Below, piece by piece: positions 35,894-42,169 of a stretch of 64,000 bases of DNA. This stretch comes from Verrucomicrobium spinosum DSM 4136 = JCM 18804. GTDB taxonomy: Bacteria > Verrucomicrobiota > Verrucomicrobiia > Verrucomicrobiales > Verrucomicrobiaceae. Both the position numbers and the translations under genes were made by a program. Position 1 is the first letter of the stretch; the number at the start of each line of letters is the position of its first letter. Location of the stretch: positions 7,659,105 through 7,723,104 of the forward strand of contig NZ_ABIZ01000001.1 of the NCBI RefSeq assembly GCF_000172155.1, written 5' to 3'. A model generated the notes under the pieces. The model had not been told where the DNA came from. It made no database searches and saw only the letters and a list, made by a program, of their open reading frames with translations.

Positions 35894-36643
35894 CTACGGA
35901 CGGGTGAAAAAATCAAGAAAGTCTTGCGCCATCCCTTGATAGTCTTCGCTCTCGCAACGATATACTACAATACCGCTCGATGGTGCGTAACTGACAAGCT
36001 TAACAACTCTTGTTCCGTGCGACAGCACCATTGGCAAATGACTTCGCCAAAACAATTCCATCGAACTATCATCTTCTTCAGCGATTTCATACGTTTTGCC
36101 TGTAACGGATCCCAACGCTTCGGCACTCATGCCAGTAAATTGCCGCCATGAGGTGAGGTCTATCGATGCCTCGGCCGACAACACCATGACCGGATTCAAA
36201 TCAGCGGAGAATATCCTTTTGAACCGCACTACGCCCGTAGCAGGCGTTAGCTTCAAGAGTGGCAAAATTGAAAGCGAGCCGCTTTTGCTGACGCGTAGAA
36301 ACTCATTGAAGAGCGGTAAAGAATCTGTCTTGGCATCAAGATGTTCAGATGAGGTGGGCTCCGGCAACGCCCGGTCCACCAAAATCGGTGAAGTCGCCAA
36401 TGAAACCTTGGGGAAAAGCGAGGTCCACAATGTCGCGAGCCGCACAACGTAGCTTTTCGCTGGAGGGGGAGGGTCCGCCTGTAATGGCATATCCAGACAC
36501 GCAATACTCCATGTGCCACCTGGTGCATCTCCGACAGAGATGACCAGATATCCAGCATTTCCATTCGGAGTCATTGCCGAGACTGACGACGAACCAGAAA
36601 TCAATATGGCCAATAGCACGACCCTTTTGATGAATTTCTTCAT
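35894..36643 (-). CDS. Secreted hypothetical protein, third gene of the cassette
   Basis: This 249-residue protein has a clear signal peptide ([22 protein letters not shown], cleavage likely after residue 23). The mature part has two beta-rich segments ([56 protein letters not shown]) and ends in [21 protein letters not shown]. No family was recognised. Its first 299 bases overlap the open frame of the RHS-tip gene on the same strand; the signal peptide shows that this frame is real, so the RHS frame probably ends earlier in nature or is shifted. It may be an immunity or partner protein; this is inference from position. Confidence 0.7.
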   Translation of the reverse strand: MKKFIKRVVLLAILISGSSSVSAMTPNGNAGYLVISVGDAPGGTWSIACLDMPLQADPPPPAKSYVVRLATLWTSLFPKVSLATSPILVDRALPEPTSSEHLDAKTDSLPLFNEFLRVSKSGSLSILPLLKLTPATGVVRFKRIFSADLNPVMVLSAEASIDLTSWRQFTGMSAEALGSVTGKTYEIAEEDDSSMELFWRSHLPMVLSHGTRVVKLVSYAPSSGIVVYRCESEDYQGMAQDFLDFFTRP

Positions 36644-37469
36644 TGTTTTTGTTCAGTGAAACCCAGCAAGCACATCCATCCACAATTAGTTCAATACTCG
36701 GACCAGCCATTTGCGGTTCATCCGCTGTTGGAGTCCCAACAAGCCTCACGAGCGAAATCTCTCGAACCTTTTGCGGCAACTTGCCTGCGTAGCAACACGC
36801 AATTCCAAGCTTATCATCATTGGGTTTGAAATCCTCCGCGAGAACTTGTCCCAAAGGATATGGAGCAGCAACCTGTGTATTCAGCACTTTGGCCCCGGGC
36901 ACCTCAAGAATCACTCCCGTTTCAATAGGGGCATGTGCCCCGTGAGTCATCAGGATGTGCCGGTCTCCTTGATTTGCAAGATGAGTTCGAATTTCCCCAG
37001 CGGTTGCTGTATATTTGAACAAAAATTTCACCGTATGGACCGGTTCCATTCCAGCAGCTTTGTATTTTGCAAGACGAGCCCGAACTCTTTCTTCTATGAA
37101 ACTCTGGCGGCGTATAGGCGTAGATTTCGAATAGTTTACCACAGTCGGCAAATATCCCAATTCCTGCTTCAGGATTGGCAAAATTGGTCTGACCGCCGAT
37201 GAGGGATTGCTTTCTGAGATGCTAATCCCCTCTCCAATGTCTGGCCCCATTGCAACAACCAACGTCCTCTCTTCAAGGCCGAGATAGTCCCACTTGTTCA
37301 CGGCATCATTTGCAACAAAGCCGTATAAATTTAAGCCGCCCCTTTCAGCAATTGGATCGCGCGAGAGCCATGTGCCAGTGGCTGGGTTGTAGTATGCCAA
37401 GAGGTCTTGCCCAACCAAGAGGAATCCAAGCAGCACGGCAAAGCGGAGGCAGGAAAAGATGACATTCAT
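36345..37469 (-). CDS. Signal peptide - RHS core tip - candidate clan CD protease-like protein
   Basis: The 374-residue frame starts with a signal peptide ([18 protein letters not shown]), followed at once by the conserved end of an RHS core: [39 protein letters not shown] (residues 26-64). This tip without the upstream RHS barrel is an arrangement I know from Verrucomicrobia. The variable C-terminal part has a hydrophobic strand ending in a His-Gly (ILMTHGAH, His176) and, 50 residues on, [10 protein letters not shown] (Cys225/Cys226). This is the His-Gly ... Ala-Cys-x-x-Gly layout of clan CD (caspase/CHAT-like) peptidases. After about residue 280 the frame runs under the next gene's signal peptide and is probably not natural, so a frameshift near 36,640-36,680 or a true overlap is possible. 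Confidence 0.72.
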   Translation of the reverse strand: MNVIFSCLRFAVLLGFLLVGQDLLAYYNPATGTWLSRDPIAERGGLNLYGFVANDAVNKWDYLGLEERTLVVAMGPDIGEGISISESNPSSAVRPILPILKQELGYLPTVVNYSKSTPIRRQSFIEERVRARLAKYKAAGMEPVHTVKFLFKYTATAGEIRTHLANQGDRHILMTHGAHAPIETGVILEVPGAKVLNTQVAAPYPLGQVLAEDFKPNDDKLGIACCYAGKLPQKVREISLVRLVGTPTADEPQMAGPSIELIVDGCACWVSLNKNNEEIHQKGRAIGHIDFWFVVSLGNDSEWKCWISGHLCRRCTRWHMEYCVSGYAITGGPSPSSEKLRCAARDIVDLAFPQGFIGDFTDFGGPGVAGAHLI

Positions 37470-37499
37470 GAATTTAAATGATCCGGGTTGCAGAGGAGT

Positions 37500-38723
37500 C
37501 TATCGAGGAAATCTTCCGGAGACTGGAGTGTTCTGACGGAAAGCAGGATTTTGTGCGGGAGGCGCGAACATGCGTCGCTGGTTCTGTGCATTGAAGGCTT
37601 CTACCTCTCCGATATTTGAAAGAGGGGCGTCGTCGAAGCGACGCCCAGAGGGGACTTGCATTGCAGGAAATATTCCCATCGCACCACCATACTGGTCGCT
37701 GGCAATGGCCAGTCCCGCTCCATAATCGGGATGTCCCGGGTGCAGCAGATTCGCCTGCGCATGGGCAATCAGAGCCTCGATGCTTCTCCGGTGAAATTGC
37801 AGCACCTGACCACGCAGGGCGAAGAACGCGGCCAGTTCCTCGCGCGGTGAAAGTGAACGCAAATACCAGCCTTGTTTTACTTCCTCATCAGAAATGGGAA
37901 AGGGCCACTTCTGATAGTGGGCATCAGGGTAGCAAGTGATGCCATTCGTGCATTCAAAGTTGCGCCGGGTCTTGCCATCATCCCACCGTAGGAAAAGATG
38001 CCCTTTGGCGGGGACCAGCTTCAAAGGGTAGCCAAGCTTTCGTCCTACAGCGACAAGCAGCACCGGCATGGAAGTACAAGTGCCCATCCGATGTTCTCCG
38101 AGCAACCCTGAGAGAAAAACATCGTCGGCTTGTTCATAGAAGGACTGGTCTTGCAGGCTTTCAGCAGTTGCGGCTGCGATTTTCTTTGGATTGTAGCGCA
38201 GGCTGAAATCCTGCCCCAGAACCGTATTGAGCATCACGATGCGATAGAATTCCTCGGAGTTCTCAAACCCGGCCGGATTGGAAGTGAACTGGTGGAAATT
38301 TCTTGCCGTCTCGGAACGAACTGCTTGGACCATCTGTTCGAGGTTCTTCAAACCGTCTTGAAGAGTGACTGCACCATGTCCGGGCAGCCCTTCCGCACAC
38401 AGCAAGTTCATCAAGGCGATGTCCACACCCGCCAGTTCGCTTTCGGATAGTTCAGCAAGCCGTCCCAGGGTGAGAGGTGGCCCGCTTCCATTTGTGTTCA
38501 CCGCGACAACGGGAGGAACAGCCTTGGGGGACTTTTTGTCTGCGGCAATCCAAAAGGCAATTCCAATACCGAGCACCATCCCTCCCAGGAAAATTCCGGC
38601 AGTCCAAAGCGGGGGAGACTTCGCGGTGGAAGCAGCAGGCGATGAAGGAACGCCTCCCGCAGACTCTGCAGCCTTGCGGTTTGTTCGTTCTAAAGCGCGG
38701 CGTTCGCGACGAGCCTCTCCCAT
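37500..38723 (-). CDS. Membrane-anchored transglutaminase-like protein
   Basis: This 407-residue protein (410 if the upstream ATG at 38732 is used) begins with a basic cytoplasmic tail (ARRERRALERTNRK), one membrane segment near residues 40-59 and a Pro-rich linker. The outer domain resembles the SirB1/transglutaminase-like core: a Cys in HRMGTCTSMPVLLVAVGRKLGYPL, a His in LVPAKGHLFLRWDDG and an Asn/Glu in RRNFECTNG follow the Cys-His-Asp/Asn order and spacing of that fold. The C-terminal third is helical and then disordered and Pro/Arg-rich. It is the first gene of the cassette, 30 bases ahead of the RHS-tip gene. Protease or cross-linking activity is plausible, not shown. Confidence 0.75.
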   Translation of the reverse strand: MGEARRERRALERTNRKAAESAGGVPSSPAASTAKSPPLWTAGIFLGGMVLGIGIAFWIAADKKSPKAVPPVVAVNTNGSGPPLTLGRLAELSESELAGVDIALMNLLCAEGLPGHGAVTLQDGLKNLEQMVQAVRSETARNFHQFTSNPAGFENSEEFYRIVMLNTVLGQDFSLRYNPKKIAAATAESLQDQSFYEQADDVFLSGLLGEHRMGTCTSMPVLLVAVGRKLGYPLKLVPAKGHLFLRWDDGKTRRNFECTNGITCYPDAHYQKWPFPISDEEVKQGWYLRSLSPREELAAFFALRGQVLQFHRRSIEALIAHAQANLLHPGHPDYGAGLAIASDQYGGAMGIFPAMQVPSGRRFDDAPLSNIGEVEAFNAQNQRRMFAPPAQNPAFRQNTPVSGRFPR

Positions 38724-38820
38724 CACGAGCACTAGGCAACGAAATCACCTAATGGCAATAGAAAAAACTGTAGCTCGCATGGAGTCAAAACCATGCTTCG
38801 GCAGCTTGCGTCAGCCCTCA

Positions 38821-38943
38821 CTACGCGCCGCTGATACACTTGCGGCTCGCCAGTTTCACAACCTGATGAAAAGCTAGACTGCGGTTGGGTTGCCCCACAT
38901 AGGCGGCCACAGTCTGCTCGGGAGTGAGGATGTCTTCTGCCAC
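38821..38943 (-). pseudogene. 5' fragment of the 132-residue gene at the right junction
   Basis: From the GTG at 38943 the frame repeats the first 17 residues of the gene at 34889-35287 (AEDILTPEQTVAAYVG) and then continues into cassette sequence to a TAG at 38821, giving a 40-residue chimeric frame. It lies in repeat copy B and its outer edge. Confidence 0.8.
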
Positions 38944-39060
38944 GAAGGCAGCCTAGCGGGTTCGCCCTGCCGGAAAAACTGAATTCTCCATGCAGGTCTG
39001 CGGCTTGAAAGTTTGACGCGGGAATCCCGTGTTGTCCCCCGCATGAAAAAACTGTTGCTC
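38893..39060. repeat. Direct repeat, right copy (B) flanking the inserted cassette
   Basis: This 168-base block matches 35237-35405. Differences are three substitutions around 38996-39000, one C fewer in the run near 39036-39040 and two substitutions in the peroxidase start codon region. It contains the promoter region and start of the intact glutathione peroxidase gene. Confidence 0.93.
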
Positions 39061-39591
39061 ACCGCTGTCCTGGCCGTCTCCACGGCCTTCGCCGCCGACG
39101 CCCCCTCCCTCTACGACATCCCCGTCAAAGACATTGAGGGCAAAGAGACCTCTCTCAAACCCTACGCCGGAAAGGTGCTGCTGATCGTGAACGTGGCCTC
39201 CCAGTGCGGGAACACGCCGCAGTATCAGGGCCTGCAGGACCTGTACAAAAAGTACGGCGACAAGGGCCTGGTGGTGCTGGGCTTCCCCTGCAACGACTTT
39301 GGGGCCCAGGAGCCTGGCTCCAATGCGGAGATCAAGGAGTTCTGCTCCACCAACTACAAGGTGACCTTCCCCATGTTCGACAAGGTGCATGTCAAAGGCC
39401 CGGACCAACACCCGCTATTCACGGCCCTGACTGGTTCGCAGGGGGCATTCCCAGGCAACGTGAAGTGGAACTTTGGCAAATTCCTCATTGGCCGCGATGG
39501 CAAGCCGCTCCAGCGCATCGAGCCAGGAACAGAGCCCGATGATCCTGCCGTGGTGGCCGCTATTGAGAAGGCGTTGGGCGAGAAGGGTTAA
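39043..39591 (+). CDS. Periplasmic glutathione peroxidase-family protein
   Basis: This 182-residue thiol peroxidase has a signal peptide (MKKLLLTAVLAVSTAFAADA) and the family triad: Cys55 in NVASQCGNTPQY (cysteine, not selenocysteine), Gln89 in FPCNDFGAQEPG and Trp142 in VKWNFGKFLIG. A second Cys in FPCNDF (residue 83) is typical of thioredoxin-dependent members, which act on hydroperoxides. Its promoter region and first six codons are duplicated at 35237-35405, at the other end of the inserted cassette. The intact copy is here. Confidence 0.93.
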   Translation: MKKLLLTAVLAVSTAFAADAPSLYDIPVKDIEGKETSLKPYAGKVLLIVNVASQCGNTPQYQGLQDLYKKYGDKGLVVLGFPCNDFGAQEPGSNAEIKEFCSTNYKVTFPMFDKVHVKGPDQHPLFTALTGSQGAFPGNVKWNFGKFLIGRDGKPLQRIEPGTEPDDPAVVAAIEKALGEKG

Positions 39592-39720
39592 AGCGTGACG
39601 TTTGGAGAGGCGGGTCCGCTGACCTATCGGTTGACCCTACCTCTTCACTCCTAACCCTTACCTTCTAACGCTGGTCATTCCCCCTTCCCATCCCGCCGCT
39701 CCAATGATAAACCAGCGGCC

Positions 39721-40005
39721 ATGATCAAGTCTTTCATTCAGACCGCCGCGCTCTGCCTTGTCGCTTCCACCCTTGCCAGTTGTGCCGCCGCCCAGATGCC
39801 CATGCGCATGCTCCAGGCCATGGGCCGCACCTTGAAAATGGCCGACAACCAGAACGCGCCTGCCCCCACGCCGATCCACCTGCAGCAGCGTGAGATTCAA
39901 GACAACCGCGTGCCTGCCAATCTGAATCCCGTCCTGGCCAAAGCCCCCGTGGAGTCCCGCGTGGCAGGTGGTGCCGCCAAGGCAACGACAGGGAACCCCT
40001 CCTGA
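39721..40005 (+). CDS. Small predicted lipoprotein
   Basis: This 94-residue protein has a lipoprotein signal (MIKSFIQTAALCLVASTLASCAAA) with an LASC lipobox and acylated cysteine at residue 21. The remaining part is short, Met/Arg-rich (MPMRMLQAMGRTLKMADNQ) and then Pro/Ala-rich and probably disordered. No family was recognised. It follows the peroxidase gene on the same strand after 129 bases. Confidence 0.7.
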   Translation: MIKSFIQTAALCLVASTLASCAAAQMPMRMLQAMGRTLKMADNQNAPAPTPIHLQQREIQDNRVPANLNPVLAKAPVESRVAGGAAKATTGNPS

Positions 40006-40059
40006 TCGAGCCTCTGCCTCCTGCTGGCTCGTGTGGATGAACTTTCCGGCCGCTCTGCC

Positions 40060-41517
40060 TCAAGGCAGACGGCGATCATCCGGCCAGCCACCCACCTGCT
40101 CCTGGGACTGCAAGGTCTTCCGGAAGACCATGCCCTCGACGTCCTGAATCACCCGGACGTCCACCGCATCGCGATCCGGCCCTGCGCCTGCGGAGCCGAT
40201 CACGGTTTGCCAGACAGTGGAGATGGGCTCTGGCTTCACGGGCACTGGAGCGGCAAAGAGACGCCGGGTGACGGCCCCCTCTGGCACGGGCACACGCAAG
40301 ACCACGCCAGCTGGCCCTGCGGGCGTCAGCCCCGTCTTGACCTCTCCTGTCTCCCGGTTATCCGAATCCGGAGCATCAACCCGTGCCTTCGGCCGGGTGA
40401 CCAGATCCACCCGGGAGGATGACTTGGTGCGCCAGTGCAGGTGGGGCCCTTTGATCGAGAAGGCAGGCAAGCGAATGCCTGCCACCAGGCGGGGCACATC
40501 TGCCACCCGCACCTCATTGCCCACCACGCCCGCCTTCATGCCCGGGGCGTGGCCATGCCGCGTGAAGACCTCAATGGGACTGCGTGTTGCGCGGGAGGAA
40601 AGGTAGAGATTGTTCAGGAACTGGAACTCAAACTTCTTTCCCTCTCCGGTGCCGGACCCTTTCTCCACGCCCGTGGAGTAGCGGGAGCCGCTGCGCCCAT
40701 AGTCAAAGATCACGTTGTTCACCGCCTCCATCTGCACGGTGTAGCGGTCCTTGGGCCGGAGGTCGTTGCACTCAAACTGCGGCCCCCGCATCACGAACCG
40801 GGCGAAGAGACAATGGTGGATGCTCAAGGTGCTGGCACTCGCATTCACCCCGAAGGCGTGATCATCCCCGTACGGATGCAGTTCCTTGCGCCCCAAGGGC
40901 TCGCTCAGGATGCACCACTGCACGGTCACGTTGCGACAGCGGGTGATGCCGATGAGCTCGTCACAGCTCCACGAGAGCGAGCAGTGATCGATGAGCACCT
41001 GGTTGGTGTTCTTGAGGGTGATGCAGTCCAGGCCGTTGGAGCCCTTGGGCCGGTGGCGTTTTTCTGCCTTGTTCCGGCGCAGCACGTTCTCGTCCCCCAG
41101 GCGGATCCGGAGGTGCCGCAGGACGATTTCCTCGACCCCCTCAAACTCCAGGCTGCCGCCCCGGATGGTGATGCCGCCGTCAGGGGCATCGGTGCCATCG
41201 ACCGTGAGGAACGACTCCTTGACCTCAATGCGGTCCTTCAGAGTGATGGTGCCGCCCACGCTGAACTTCACCGTGCGCGGCCCTTTCTGACGAAGCGCCC
41301 AGCGCAGCGTACCTTTCGCGGGCTTTTTGACATCGTCGTCCAGACGGGTCACCAGAAGCACGCGTCCACCGGCACCTCCTGTGGCCGTGGCTCCAAAGCC
41401 CAATGGCTTGCCGCCCGTCGCACGGAGAGGCACGCCCAGCACCGGCCCGGCCGCCACCAGCACGACCCCCAGGCACAGGCAAATCCGGGCCAGGCGGGAG
41501 GATGAGACAGGCTTCAT
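40060..41517 (-). CDS. Secreted pectate lyase-like (PL1-type) right-handed beta-helix protein
   Basis: This 485-residue secreted protein has a signal peptide (RLARICLCLGVVLVAAGPVLGVP). The central part follows the polysaccharide-lyase-1 pattern: GFGATATGGAGGRVLLVTRLDDD, a GTLRWALRQKGPRTVKFSVGGTITL stretch, LTVDGTDAPDGGITIRG, and the beta-helix run IVLRHLRIRLGD, DCITLKNTNQVLIDHCSLSWSCDELIGI, NVTVQWCILSEPL. The Asp and Arg positions in DHCSLSWSCDE match calcium- and substrate-binding residues of the family. Substrate may be pectate or another uronate polymer. The ATG at 41517 puts the signal peptide first. It stands alone, convergent with the small lipoprotein gene. Confidence 0.85.
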   Translation of the reverse strand: MKPVSSSRLARICLCLGVVLVAAGPVLGVPLRATGGKPLGFGATATGGAGGRVLLVTRLDDDVKKPAKGTLRWALRQKGPRTVKFSVGGTITLKDRIEVKESFLTVDGTDAPDGGITIRGGSLEFEGVEEIVLRHLRIRLGDENVLRRNKAEKRHRPKGSNGLDCITLKNTNQVLIDHCSLSWSCDELIGITRCRNVTVQWCILSEPLGRKELHPYGDDHAFGVNASASTLSIHHCLFARFVMRGPQFECNDLRPKDRYTVQMEAVNNVIFDYGRSGSRYSTGVEKGSGTGEGKKFEFQFLNNLYLSSRATRSPIEVFTRHGHAPGMKAGVVGNEVRVADVPRLVAGIRLPAFSIKGPHLHWRTKSSSRVDLVTRPKARVDAPDSDNRETGEVKTGLTPAGPAGVVLRVPVPEGAVTRRLFAAPVPVKPEPISTVWQTVIGSAGAGPDRDAVDVRVIQDVEGMVFRKTLQSQEQVGGWPDDRRLP

Positions 41518-41655
41518 AGGCGGAGTGCGAGCATTTTGCCCCTCCCAAGCAAAAACGATCCTCCTCCGGAAGTCGGCGCAAGAACCTGAAAAATTGACCG
41601 CCCCGGCGGGCCCTTGTCCCATCCCAGCCGGGGGTTGATCTGAAATAGAAACTTC

Positions 41656-42054
41656 TTACTGCGGGCTGGCCGGGGAGTAGGCGGGATCCACCTCGTCCTC
41701 AGCGCTCTTTTTGCCACCCACAAAGGGGATCCACTTCAGAGGCTTGGTAAGGGTCTTGCCCACGGATCCTGCGGCGCTGCCCACCTTGCCAGCGCTGCGA
41801 CCCATCTTGTTCACCACGCTGTTCTCCTTCTTCAACTGCTCCTGCTGGGCGGCGATCTCAGGGTTGGGCTCTGAGGGCGGCGGCACCACCACCCGGGACA
41901 CGGGGCGCCAGGTGTTGGAGAAGGGGTCGAATTCCTGAGCGCCCACCGGGGCGGATTGGGAGACGGAAGACTTGGAGCCAAACATGGAGCAGGCGCTGAG
42001 ACCGGCGACTAGAGCCAGACAGGCTGCGGAGTGGGCGAGACGGGACAGATTCAT
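41656..42054 (-). CDS. Predicted lipoprotein
   Basis: This 132-residue protein starts with a lipoprotein signal (MNLSRLAHSAACLALVAGLSACSMFG), with an LSAC lipobox and acylated cysteine at residue 22. A Pro/Gln-rich tether follows, with a short basic helical stretch (KMGRSAGKVGSAAGSVGKTLTKPLKWIPF). No family was recognised. It diverges from the Lhr-type helicase gene with 115 bases between the starts. Confidence 0.75.
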   Translation of the reverse strand: MNLSRLAHSAACLALVAGLSACSMFGSKSSVSQSAPVGAQEFDPFSNTWRPVSRVVVPPPSEPNPEIAAQQEQLKKENSVVNKMGRSAGKVGSAAGSVGKTLTKPLKWIPFVGGKKSAEDEVDPAYSPASPQ

Positions 42055-42169
42055 CGGGCCGGAAGCTAGCGAAGGTTTCGCCGTACACAAGTGACTTGCT
42101 ACGGCCAGCAATGACGGGCAAGACGTAGCCTTCTGGCAGATTGGCCGTGTTCCCAGCCATGTTGAACCG

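Larger units (their letters stand above)
35406..38892. mobile_element. Candidate inserted four-gene RHS/transglutaminase cassette
   Basis: These 3,487 bases lie between two 168/169-bp direct repeats that each contain the shared divergent promoter region of two host genes. Removing the block together with one repeat copy restores an ordinary divergent pair. The block is visibly AT-richer than its surroundings, especially 35.4-37.5 kb. All four genes point the same way and each encodes an N-terminal signal peptide or membrane anchor. No transposase or integrase is present. Integration of a circular molecule through homology, leaving a duplicated segment, would explain the long, slightly diverged repeats. 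Confidence 0.72.

Noticed and set aside
35237-39060. The direct repeats as an insertion-sequence target duplication
   Set aside because: Target duplications are usually under 15 bases; 168 bases with several differences, and no transposase, do not fit.
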